Of a DNA stretch of 64,000 bases, positions 10,958-22,400 are shown one piece after another (positions within the stretch are counted from its first letter, which is position 1; every line of letters starts with the position of its first letter). Made by a program: the position numbers and the translations under genes. This DNA comes from Gnomoniopsis sp. IMI 355080 (Eukaryota > Ascomycota > Sordariomycetes > Diaporthales > Gnomoniaceae): the NCBI GenBank assembly GCA_027946555.1, contig JAPEVC010000061.1:1-64000 (forward strand). Reading direction: 5' to 3'. The notes beneath the pieces were generated by a model that worked only from the letters and a program-made list of their open reading frames with translations, made no database searches and was not told the origin of the DNA.

Positions 10958-11402
10958 TTTCCGGGCAGTCAATGTTTATAAGAAAGATTGTTCTCGGGAA
11001 GAGGACTGCGAAAAGGTTGATGAACTTATTCTCGGGATAAATGCGAATCAGGTATAAGGCGAATGTAGAATAGCAGGTAATAGTCTCATAAAATGTACTG
11101 GGGGTCCCGAGCCTGTTTACACCAGGGTGTACTAATAAGCAATTCGGGGTTCGTCTATGATAGAGGATGTCCAGGTCCCACCGCGAACCCATCTGATCAA
11201 ACTCGCGTGGATCTTAGCCATGATTCAGTAACAACCTCCATTACACGATTCAGAGACATCTTTGCTAGCATCGGCCATTCCGCTGGAACCGCTGCTCAGG
11301 TTGAAATGTAGCGATTGGGCCGCAGTGTCTACGGGCATGTTCTCTACGGTGCACTCTGTACATCGATCCAAAGTTTTATACACGCACCAATAAGCGGTCA
11401 GT
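10958..11402. promoter_or_regulatory. Divergent promoter between two SDR genes
   Basis: About 445 bp separate the start codons of the two divergent dehydrogenase genes. The region must hold both promoters. I saw no clear operator; the assignment rests on gene orientation. Confidence 0.45.
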
Positions 11403-12507
11403 ATGTCTTTATGGAATCGGATTCATAGCCGTCTCATATTCCAAAGCGGTATCGGCTTCATATATCGACAACTATTCATGCACCCTCCCCAAATCCCAAC
11501 CGCAGTCAGACTTACAGGCCAGACTGCCATCATAACTGGCTCCAACACTGGTCTGGGATTTGAAGCAAGCAGACAGCTCCTTCAGCTTGATGTTTCAAGG
11601 TTGATATTGGCCGTCCGCTCCCAGGCCAAGGGAGATGTAGCCGCAGAGACTCTGCGTAACGAGTTTCCCCATGCGGACGTAAAGGTGTGGATCCTTGACA
11701 TGGAAGACTACAGTTCTGTTGAAGCTTTTGCTGAACAGTGCCAAAGTCTGGGGAGAATCGACATGATCATTCTCAACGCTGGTATCCAGAACAAGGACTA
11801 TCATACGTCAGTCAAAACCGGGAAGGAACAAACATTTCAGGTCAACTACCTGTCAACTGTTCTATTGTGCATACTCCTTCTGCCAATCTTAAAAGCCAAC
11901 GCTGGTCTGTCTGGGAAGCCAGCTCGTCTCTCTGTGGTGACCTCAACGACAGCGTATTTTGCACATTTCGACTTAAAGAAACCAATTTTGTCACAATTCG
12001 ATGAGAAATACGATTTCACGAAGTGGTATTCTCGCGAAAAATTATTGCAGATGATTTTTCTGAGAAAATTGGCCGGACTAGTCAGCGCGGATGAGGTGAT
12101 CATCAACACCGTCTGCCCAGGGCTTGTTGGCGACACTGAAATATGGCGTAGCCTAAACTCCAGTGTTATTTTGAAATACGCCTTTTCACTGTACTTTTCC
12201 CTCTTTGGCAGAAGTTTGCAGGCGGGTGCAAGCACGTATATTCACGCGGTAGTGCTCGCAGGGAAGGAAAGTCATGCCGGGTTCCTAAGTGAATGGGGCG
12301 TGCGTCCGTATGTTTTGACTGGAATTAACAACCCTTGTGTGCAGAATCCCAGCTGACAAACATCCTAGGTATCCTGCGGTTATGTATACAGGAAGTGGCG
12401 AGAAGTTGGGGAAGGATGTCTTCAAAGAGACAATGGAAGAGTTGGAAGCTATCACCGTCCCAAGAACATTAGCATGCGGGTTGAATGGAAGCAGTGAGCT
12501 TGGATGA
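11403..12507 (+). CDS. Short-chain dehydrogenase/reductase (retinol-dehydrogenase-like)
   Basis: Two exons (11403-12307 and 12369-12507, intron 61 nt with a CTGAC branch-like site) give 347 residues. Splicing replaces a short wrong tail with the family-typical end YTGSGEKLGKDVFKETMEEL. The cofactor motif is IITGSNTGLG, the structural Asn is in ILNAGIQ, the catalytic Ser is in VVTSTTA, and Tyr/Lys are in YSREK. The enzyme should reduce or oxidise a ketone/alcohol with NADP(H). It is divergent from the membrane-bound SDR and convergent with the P450 at 12686-14572. The shape matches fungal cluster SDRs; the substrate is unknown. Confidence 0.87.
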
Positions 12508-12588
12508 GCTGGTATACCCATACAACACTAATTTGAGAAATTAAACGCTCTGAGCTGTAATGGTATGCACATCAAGTGGCACTTCAGC

Positions 12589-12637
12589 AATAAAGTGTGC
12601 CCCTTGGTCCCTTTCGCTAAAAAAAAAAAAAAAAAAA
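12589..12637 (+). other. AATAAA followed by an A19 tract
   Basis: An AATAAA hexamer (12589-12594) is followed 24 nt later by 19 consecutive A residues (12619-12637). This is the spacing of a polyadenylated mRNA end, frozen in genomic DNA. It lies 80-130 bp after the SDR stop codon. It may be the SDR's own signal next to a chance A tract, or the trace of a reverse-transcribed insertion. Confidence 0.45.
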
Positions 12638-12685
12638 CCCATATCATATTGACGATTCCATAAATGATAGGATCAAACTATGCCC

Positions 12686-14572
12686 TTAACTAAACTTGTC
12701 AGGCCTCAGAGAAAGTTTGACGTTCAAAGGTGGCTTAACATAAGTGGCATGCACACTTTGATCATGCCACGGCTTTTCAAACCACTCCCGGTCAACGAGC
12801 TCAATATCATACTTCCATATCAGCCGCGCCATAATTTGCTTCATCTCGGAATGCGCCAGACTATTCAATGTGTTCCAAGTCAATTTTCATCTTTCTCAGA
12901 AGCAAAACAGTACTGTAGTAATGAAGAGGTCGGACTTACTTTTGACCTATACAATCACGCTTTCCAGTTGAGAAGGGCGCGAATGCTGCTTTTTTGTCGC
13001 TCCCAAACCGCGGGTCACCTAACCATCGCTCCGGAGCGAAGATCTCGGGCTCTGTAAAGCTATCTGGATTATGATACATTGACCAGTGCCATATATCGAC
13101 GATTGTCTAGTTATTTAGAGCATCGCAGGCAGTTAGCAGCTGGGTGATTATTCCGTTGACTCCATTTGTCAAATTCAGCTGGGAATGGTCCGGTTTGTAT
13201 TAAACTCACTCCGCCAGGCAGATAATAGCCGCCGATTGTCTCGCCATGTTGTTGTATAATGCGCGGCACGGAGCCTACGGCGGCCGGGTATATGCGTAAG
13301 GTCTCGTCAAGGACAGCTGTCAGATATTTGAGCCTCTGCGCGCTGAGGAGTGTGATCTTCTCTTCGCTATCAAAGGAAGAGTCTATTTCTTGCCTGAGTT
13401 TGGCAAGGATGTCGGGGTATAGGCAGAGGAAATATGTTGCGCCAGCAAGTCTAATGTTGGAAGGTATGATTAGTCGCTATTGAAATCCTTCAGATAACCG
13501 TGAGGAGATATGCCTACGCCGTCGCGGTCGTCTCGGAGCCAGCTACAATGAAAATGCTAGAATTGTGGCAAATTGCTTCGAAAGACAGCCCCTGGCAAAT
13601 GGATCAATTATCATTGTTATGACACGGGCTATTGTCGAACAACTTACTTCCTTTCCCTTGGTATGGTCGGATTTCATACCGTCTATGAGATCAGGTCGGC
13701 TAGGCTTTAAGGCCAGCCTCTTGGCGACCTGGCCGCGCATAAATTGGTTATGTTTTGTAATGGTTCTTGTCGCGAAGACTCGTAAAACAGGGCTGACGAG
13801 TGACTCTAGTAACGGGTAAGCCCGCCGAAAGTGTGCCATATTGTGCTGCACTGCGAAGAATTTAAAAATCGTTTCGATCCAGGGGTGGAAATCTGTTCTC
13901 TCCATATTGCCAAACGATTCACCGAAGCTGAGATCCCCTATGATATCGAACGAAAAGAAGTTGAACCATTTGGCTAGGTCAATGACATGCCCCGTGTCGC
14001 AGTGCTCCTCCAGGCTACTGAAGAGCTTATCGACATGGTGACGGATGAGAGGCTCCTGTGCCTTCATGCCTTGAGCTGAGAATGCGGTCGACAGCATGCG
14101 GCGCTGGTACGTGTGATTTCCTGTATCGGCCCCGATGATACCTTTCGCGACCTCGACTACGAAACAGGGGTGCTTGAGGTTTTCTAGCTGTCCAGGCTTC
14201 CTGTGCCCGTACACCTCTTTCCATGCCGTCGCGTGGAGACAAGACACAGAGTTTGGGCTGGTACGGACAACATTTCCATACTTCCTATGCAACGCTAGAA
14301 CCTGCTTGTGCGGCGTGCTGGAGCATGACATCAAGAGCAGTGGCAAGGGAGAAACGGTATTTAAGAAGGGTCCCGGAATCCTCTTCAGCGGGTTGAAGAA
14401 CACATTGTACAGCATAGACCATATTGTATAACCAAGAATCTACAACACACGTAAGTGACGATTTTGCCAAGTGGCTGTTGGCTGTTGAACATCTCACCAG
14501 GCTGAGGACCGCATTGATAATCAGGAGAGTCGGAAAAGGCAGTAAAGGGAGTGTCTCAATAAGTTCCTTCAT
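12686..14572 (-). CDS. Cytochrome P450 monooxygenase
   Basis: Six exons on the minus strand (14498-14572, 13648-14439, 13518-13591, 13210-13450, 12940-13106, 12686-12860) join in frame to 507 residues. All five introns are 56-103 nt with GT-AG ends. After a hydrophobic anchor comes the proline hinge NPLKRIPGP. The I-helix motif is VAGSETTAT, the K-helix ExxR is ETLR, the PERF-like motif is FAPERW, and the heme loop is FSTGKRDCIGQN with the Cys ligand. All essential residues are present. The layout resembles fungal P450s of the isotrichodermin-hydroxylase/benzoate-hydroxylase type common in secondary metabolism. It lies between the SDRs and the PKS-side P450. Confidence 0.88.
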
Positions 14573-15994
14573 CCTGTATTGAATGACAAAATCGCATTCA
14601 TCCGGAGTCTTCCACGCGTTGAGAATTCAATGTGATTTGATATACGCAAGTAGGTCTAGTCGGTGATCGAACTCGGATTGACGAGCGTATTTGTGAAATA
14701 CGGGACCAATGAACCTTGCTCCACTGCGCTTGAAATGACACATACCTTGGCGTGTTACCTAGATACAGCCAATGAAACTGTCCATTCATGTTAAAGATGC
14801 CCTTACAGCAGTGATGAGCTTTTGTCATGAAGGATTCTATAATGAATATTATGCGATAGGATTGGGCACAGAATATTCAATGGTTTCGGTGAGTCCTGCA
14901 GAGACATCGGCGCAAAACGCCTGTTTGGCGAGTGAATTTTCTCTCTGTATCAGACCATCGTCTTGAGATTGATACTTCGTTGCAATGTGTTACGCCCCGG
15001 GTCGCGCCATGAGCCGCTGGGCTGAATCATGAACTCGGTAGAGTACCTTACACGAGTCGATGTGTATCTGGGTATGTGGATTTCAATTCCATCGATGGTT
15101 CCGCTAATGACCCTCAAGCCACGAGTCAGTGGCTCAAGTCGAACGAGGAGCCTCCAGACTCATTCATTTATCCTCTGTTTTGAACCTGCCTACGGTGTGT
15201 TGACTGGTCTCCAAAGGATGACCCAGCGGCCGAACGTAGTCATGCTTCCGGCTACCTCGCTGTTAGCTCAAGGACCCTCAAATTACGCAAGCTGGTTCAC
15301 TGAACGGCCAGCGCCGCTAAGAATCGCAAATATTCGACTGGCTGAAAAGGCAATATTAACTCCATTTTCGCAGCTTTAATCCCGTTAGTGTCACGACAGC
15401 AAGAAGTATAACGATATGACTATATTATAATTCGAAGAAGAGATGAAGTCATTATCGTGCCAGTGCCAGATGGCTGACAAGTAGTAGGACATCAGGTGGC
15501 GCGAGCTTACGTGAGCTTCAGCCGATATGCATCGAGATCGCCAGACTTTAATTAGCAATTCTGCAGTGCTAGATGATCCGGCTCGCGCGATCACGAATTA
15601 GCTATAATCTCAAGTCCAATGATTACGTTCAGACCACCTTGAGGTCTGCCCGAAACCAAAAAATGCGAATAGAGTGGGCGGTAGTCCGCTAGTCTACTGT
15701 CTATACTAAACATCCATTGCCCTGGCCCAGTAGACCGTTCACCTCATATAGGCATCAACTCCAATAAATAGATATACTTCGTATTTGAAAATAAATTGTT
15801 CTTTCGAGCTTTCTATACGGGTACTGCCTACCTACCTGGGTAGGTAATCGTGTTTCAAGCAATCACCCGTGGTCCTTGGACGTCTCGGATCTCACTTTCA
15901 TTACGATTTGTCCTCAACGGGTTCCGAATCTTCCTGCTCTCGTCATCTAGAGTAATAAATTCTTCCCAGTCTCTTACTGCCTTTATCCTATACC
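14573..15994. other. Intergenic region
   Basis: This holds the promoter of the P450 at 12686-14572 and the 3' region of the next P450. A partial palindrome of the CCTACC/GGTAGG type lies at 15826-15846. Open frames here (for example 15029-15379) show no recognisable family. Confidence 0.4.
15826..15846. repeat. Palindrome-like CCTACCTACC...GGTAGG element
   Basis: GCCTACCTACCTGGGTAGGT is a near-palindrome related to the perfect 9643-9656 copy. It lies about 150 bp after the P450 stop codon. Confidence 0.5.
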
Positions 15995-18095
15995 TTACGC
16001 TCTCAAATCTTCTCTAGCAGTAGCCGATTTGCGTGGGGTGAACCTACACATGACAGGCTCTGCACATTTGAGATTCAGCTCGACCTTGATCTTCATCTTC
16101 TCCTCGTCCTTATCCGCATCGCCACCAAAGCCACACCACTCAATATGCTCAAACTCCTGGAGAAGTCGCACCATCACATACTGGATTTGAAAACGACCAA
16201 ACACCCGTCCAGGACACTGGCGTGGCCCAATGCTGAACGGAAGATAGTCTCCGAACTTGGGGGACCACCCCTCCCATCGCGTCGGATCCCATTCGTTAGC
16301 GTCATTGCCTACTTTGTCCTTGTTGCGCTGGAGTCCTGCCACAGAGTAGACTAGGATTCAATATTAGTCGTTTGCGACGGTCAAAGCAAAAATCGAGGTA
16401 ATTGCAATAAAGCGCTATAACTGACCGATCGTTTGCCCAGCCGAAACCGATATGGGACCATTCCCGGCTGGCCCGCCCCCGACGGGAAGAGTCACAGAAC
16501 GGTCAGCTTCGCGAATATTCAGGCCTAAAGGATGGTACATCCTCATGGTCTCTTTGACCACGTTTGCCAGTAGATCAAGCTTCCTCAACTGTGGTATAGT
16601 TGGGATTGTATCAAAGCCAATGCTTACAAATAGTGTTTTGTCAGAATTCATAGGTCACAGGCTAGTATGGCTTGACATGGTACTCACTGTTGCTTGATCT
16701 CCTGTTGGAGCTTGTTGAACATGTCCGGTTGACGAGCTAAATGATATATAGTCCAAGTGCATAAAATAGCACCAGGATCCTGGCTTCGCATTAGTACTTG
16801 CGTCCTTTGCCTTTCTGAAGATGTTTTGGACAGCAACGCTTACCTTGGAAGCCATTAGAACAGCAATTAACTGGCCTCGTATAAACTATGAAGCTGTTAG
16901 TCGTTGTTGTCGGAAGAGCGCGATAGACGCCTGTCAAAGACACGTACGTAGCGATCATTAGGATGCGTGGCTACCAGATCTTCCACAAGGTTGAATTCTT
17001 CCTCGATCTTCGATTCTGCTTGATTACATGGAAGTGCCAAAGTCCTTTCTATGAGACCGTCGATATATCTAGTCAAGTCTCTGTAGGCCTTAGGAACGAA
17101 GAGCCAATCTGGAAACAGATTTGCGAGCCCCCTATCAGATGTGTTTTCATCAGCTCGGCATCACCAGGCTGTCATACTCAAAGCGTCGCTTACCCAAAAA
17201 GTAGACGATTTGTGTTATATGTCAGCAACTCTTCCATTGCCTTACGAAAAGGTGGTTCCACCGCATCTAACGAGTTGGCGGATTCCCCCAAAAATACTTG
17301 GCTAACTAGGTCAAGTTGGAATCTATCAATGACATCGTATACATCGACGCCTGCAGGCGATGAGCTTTTTATGAGAGTCAGAAGCTTCTGCATATGGACC
17401 TCCGCAGTAGGAATGTCGTCAGAGCGGACGCGGGAGACCTGTGACGTGATACTGGTCAGTATCGGTTCAACACGCACAATTAGTAGCGATAAATGCGTAC
17501 ATGAGGCTCCAGTTGCTCTCTACTGGTCTTCCACAAATCTCCGTCCGCTACGGCTGAATTAGTAACTAGCGATATAGAAGGTCGGATGGGACTCACTCGT
17601 GAAAACCGAGTCTCCTAGAATGCTACTGAACACATCATGTGGAGTCTGCCCTTTGGCAAAGTCCACGAACTGGTCGGCCTGGATAGCTTTGATGTTTTCT
17701 GCCCTGTCGGTAATGAAAATATTCTTACCCAGCAATTTCATCTCCACGGTACGGCCACGAGTATTGAGGAGCTCATCGCACACGTACTCAACAAATGTAT
17801 TAGAGCGCAAGCGTGTGATCAAGTTCCAGGCCATATCCAGCCCTGCGAGTCATAATAGGCATTAGCTTTTTGGTATTCTATGTACTCGCACACAGACTCA
17901 TATTCCTCAGTGAAACTCGTGCTTACCAAGGGGCAAATGGTAGGGGACGAGCTCAGCGTGTGGGATTCCCGATTTCTCATCAGTCTTTCCATGGTTCCAT
18001 GATTTGAACAGCAGAGCAATCAGGAAGATGCCCACAACTGTTTCCCAGCGAAGTAACTTCGAAATGTCACCAACTGTGGACGACAAGATGCCCAT
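15995..18095 (-). CDS. Cytochrome P450 (CYP52/fatty-acid-hydroxylase-like) with altered I-helix
   Basis: Nine exons (17927-18095, 17597-17842, 17501-17547, 17194-17438, 16948-17131, 16844-16885, 16688-16779, 16426-16622, 15995-16350) join in frame to 525 residues. The introns are 49-84 nt. The anchor is ETVVGIFLIALLF. The ExxR motif is ETMR, followed by the CYP52-type stretch LNIREADRSVTLPVGGGP. The heme loop is FSIGPRQCPGRVFG. In the I-helix, where AGxDTT is usual, the protein reads MASKDPGAIL, so the oxygen-activating Thr is missing. An intron splits the motif between K and D. CYP52-like enzymes hydroxylate chain ends of fatty acids or alkanes, which suits oxidation of a reduced polyketide chain. 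It is divergent from the PKS gene and probably shares its promoter region. Confidence 0.87.
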
Positions 18096-19426
18096 TCTGT
18101 CGATCAATCTTGTAGCACAACAAGTTTTATCCTGCGGCCAGAGTGTGGCTAGCTGGGAAAGCAGATGAAGTGGGACTTTTACACTGCGTTATTCATTTGG
18201 AATCGTTTAACTTGAACCCGGCCCAGTCAACTTGGGAGCGGCGACCACTCGACTAAGCCACTCAGTGGCACATGGCGGCGGTGAGCTATTGTTACGACTC
18301 GAGGCTTCACCAGGGTACAGGTTTTGGCGCCCCACCTTCCCCCGTGAGGTCTGTCTGACCCACACAATTCGCTCAACATCCTGAGATACTTCTCAAGTTG
18401 GGACATGGCAACAAAATACTGTGATACTGTTTCCGGGTGACCTTGAAGTGATCCGTGGAGAAGTAGTCGCATGAGTAGGAGGCCATGGTTCTATCAAGGC
18501 ACGTCAGGAAGCGAGGGTTTACCCTCTCTTCTACACCAGCTAGTCAGCACTGAATGTAGCGAGTCAAAACTCAGGGGCTGTCTGTCAACTTTCTAGAGAG
18601 CTTTCTCGTCCAGGTGGTTACTCTTCCTGATGATCATGGAAGAGTCGTGACTTCTGGTGTAGCAGGCATGTCTTCCCGATTAGGTAGGGACTGATGACAG
18701 GTGGAGGTTGCTAATTTCCCTGCCTCGTCTGGTCGCTTGGCTTGAGAAGGTGATTGATTCGAGCACCGATTCTAGTACAAGTCGCGCTCTCTTCACTAGG
18801 GATCGTCGCTCACTGGACTGTGTTGCAGCCCTAACCCGACTGTATGGTGCCATAGCCAACACTCTACACCTGAAGTTGCGCAAATCTGTTAGCGATGCAT
18901 CTCAACCAACCTCGTGCCCGAGTCACCTCCGGGAGAGAATCCCTTACATTTTACCTCGACGGAGTTTGTACATTATCCTTAAGAAAATATCGTCGAGCCT
19001 CCCACAGTGTCAAAATCAGTTTTATGTACTGGGTTATGCAGTAAGGCGTCTCATTTTGCATTATTCTGGCACCGAAAAGTTGACATTGGTGGTGGTGGGA
19101 TCTTCCTTACAGAACATAGGTGTGGGCTTAGTTAAAGGAACAAAGTGGCACGCTCGGATGGCCTAGCGAGTTGCATATCAGGATTAGCGATCCCCCTTCT
19201 TACACTATTTATACCTATGGAAGTACCCGTGTACATCAGAGGTACCTAGCGTTCGTATCTAAGTGGGATACCTGGCACTTGTCTACCGATTCAAAACGGG
19301 GCCTTTCTCTGAAGAAACGTGTGTCTGACGACACATTATCGCCTCCATACGGAAGAAGCATAATCCACGATCATTGCGAATTTTCTGCCTCTTCTTGTTT
19401 ACAGTCTTTCACCATACCTTTCAACC
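18096..19426. promoter_or_regulatory. Divergent promoter region of the P450 and the PKS
   Basis: About 1.3 kb separate the two start codons. A TATA-like CTATTTATA lies at 19205-19213, some 215 bp before the PKS ATG. No clear palindromic CGG-type site for a Zn2Cys6 regulator was found by eye. Small open frames inside (for example 18708-19166) have no recognisable family. Confidence 0.45.
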
Positions 19427-22400
19427 ATGGCGACCGACAAAGTGACGCCCATAGCCATTATAGGCATGAACATGAAGTTCCCAGGAGATGCGGTTTCATC
19501 GCAGGCCTTCTGGGACATGCTTATCGATGCAAGAAACGTAGCCAAAGAGATTCCAGCGGATCGGTTCAATATACATGGTAAGCTCTCTCCCAGAGCCACC
19601 AGTCGATAGTGAAGTGGTTGTCACTGGCTTACTAAAGTCCGCAGCATTCTACCATCCCGATCCAAACAGACTGGACAGCGTAAGTGGGCAAAATATGTCG
19701 AAGACTCTCTTGAACCGCATCTAATGGAGGTGATTCGACAGTTACAAATTCGCGAAGCGCATTTTATGGAGGAAGACCCTCGCGGGTTCGATGCGCCTTT
19801 CTTCAACATGTCATACGCAGAGGCATCAGTTCTAGATCCACAGCAGCGCGGTCTGCTTGAGGGTGCCTACCGCACATTTGAGAACGGTCAGTGTTATTTC
19901 CGCTTCAGGACAATAATACCTAGGTATACGATCAACTCGTCTAATAATAACGTCGGAATCTGCAGCGGGAATTCCTATGGAGACCCTGACAAGGTCCAGC
20001 ACGTCTGTCTACTGCGCGTCCTTTAGTCGTGATGGTGAGACTATCACAGGTCGTGACTTTGAGACTCAGTCTCGTTATCACGCTACTGCTAATGGATCGT
20101 CCATGTTGTCGAACCGCATCAGTCATTTCTTCGATCTCGCTGGCCCGTCGTTGACCGTGGACACGGCCTGTTCCAGTGGTTTATATGCGCTGCATCTTGG
20201 ATGCCAGAGCATCCTTCAGGGAGAATCTTCGATGAGTCTGGTGTGCGGCGCTAATACCTTTATCACGCCGGAAAGCCAGGCGCTCGCGCTGAGCAACGGC
20301 GGGTTCCTGTCTGTCGACGGGCGCTCGTACAGTTTCGACCATAAGGCGAACGGCTACGCGCGTGGCGAAGGGTTTGGCTTTGTGCTGCTGAAGCCGCTTG
20401 ATAAAGCCTTGGCTGACGGCGATATGATCCGAGCTGTGATTCGGGCCACCGGTGCTAACCAGGACGGCAGAACGCCCAGTATAACCCAGCCGAGTGGCCA
20501 GGCCCAGCTCGATCTCCTGCGGTCAACTTATGTTTATGCCGGTCTTGATATGGCCGATACGACCTACGTTGAGGCTCACGGCACTGGAACACCGGTCGGA
20601 GACCCGATCGAGGCAACTGCCATAGGTATGGCGTTCCGGGACGGTCGACCTGCTGACCGGCCACTGTTTGTTGGGTCCGTAAAGTCGAATATCGGTCATT
20701 TAGAGGGCGCCTCTGGTATGGTTAGTTTGGCCGGTCTCACAACTAGCACGTAATCTGTGTTAATTTACTGACACTTTTCGTGAAAGGCTGGTGTGATCAA
20801 GACCGTCCTAGCTCTTGAGAAAGCGGTGATTCCGGCTATAGCAATGTTTGAAAAGACGAACCCAGCAATAGACACTGCTGACCTGAAGATTGAGGTAAGA
20901 TTTGCCCACACGCGGGGGCTGCTTTTCCTGCCTTGGAAGTGCACTTGCGCTAAATCTGCTCTCAGTTTCCTAAAGTACCAGTACCATGGCCATCTGCAGA
21001 TGTACGTAGAGCATCTGTGAGCTCTTTCGGATATGGCGGCAGCAATGCTCACGTTATTTTGGACGATGCATACAATTACTTGCGCAGCCACGGTTTGAAA
21101 GGACTGCACCAAACTGTTGGCGAGAGCATCCCGACGAATGGTATCGCCGGGTCTGAAAACACTCCAACAAATACCTATGCCATTGTTCCCTTTTCGGCCG
21201 CCGACAGCGACGGTACGAGGAGACAAGCCGAGGCCCTTCAATCTTTCCTAGCCAGATACCCGCCTGCCGAAAACTTCTTGGCTGATCTGAGTTACACGCT
21301 CGCCACTAAGCGATCCTTACTGAATTTCCGTTCCTATGCTGTTGTCAGCTCTATCGCCGACGCCGTAGAGAAGCTCTCTGAAATCATCTCCCCGAGCGTC
21401 TTCAGCAGCACGTCGAGTGCACCCGACTTGTACTTCGTGTTCACAGGACAAGGTGCACAATATGCACGCATGGGAACTGGCCTCCTGGGCTATACAGTCT
21501 TCAAGGAGAGTCTTGTGGAGTGTGACGCCTACCTGAAGAAACTAGGCAGCAAGTGGTCGGTGCTGGAAGAGTTGAGCAAGACTAGAGAGTCAAGCATGGT
21601 GAGCGACCCCGCCTTGTCACAGCCACTTTGCACAGCTATCCAGCTTGGCCTCGTGGATTTGCTGCGGACCTGGGGCATCGCTCCCCGTGCTGTCATTGGC
21701 CACTCCTCAGGAGAAATCGCAGCGGCATACTGTGCCGGAGGCCTCGACCGTGAAAGTGCCTGGAGAATAGCCTACTTCCGTGGGCTTGTCGCTGACAAGC
21801 TGGCCTCTGACCAAGCGCGAGAGGCAACGACAATGATGTCTGTCGGCCTCGGCATTGAAGCGGTCCAAGCTTATTTGAAAGCTGAACCGTCAGTGACAGT
21901 CGCCTGTGTGAATAGCCCTGTCAATGTTACTCTCTCTGGACCGACCACAGCCATAGTACGGTTGTCTGAAAATCTGGACCGGGAGGAGGTTTTTGCACGC
22001 AAACTGGCCGTCAAGATCGGATACCATTCCGAGGCACTACGGGACGGCGCGGCTGAGTACGAACATTCGATCGGCGGGTATATCAAGGCTCCAGTAAAAA
22101 TTGGAAATAAAGCAGCAGCGACTGCTTCATTTTTCTCGTCGACCGCAGGCACATGGATCACCTTGGAAGATCTTCTGAGTGGAAGCTACTGGGTGAAGAA
22201 CATGCTGTCACCCGTACTGTTCGACAATGCCTTCCAGGCACTCATCAGCGAGCGGAAGCAAATGTCCAAGTTTTTCGTCGAGATCGGACCGCAGTCTGCA
22301 CTTGGAAGACCTATAAAAGACATTTTGACGCACCTGAAGGAAGATACGAGCAAATGGACATATGCCGGCGTGCTCAATCCTAGAATAGACAACGTTCGGT

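Noticed and set aside
14640..14720. Segment with GATCGAACTCGG resembling a tRNA T-loop
   Set aside because: No acceptor, D or anticodon stems could be formed around it.
18708..19166. 152-codon frame in the PKS/P450 promoter region
   Set aside because: No known domain; opposite strand is also open, which suggests chance.
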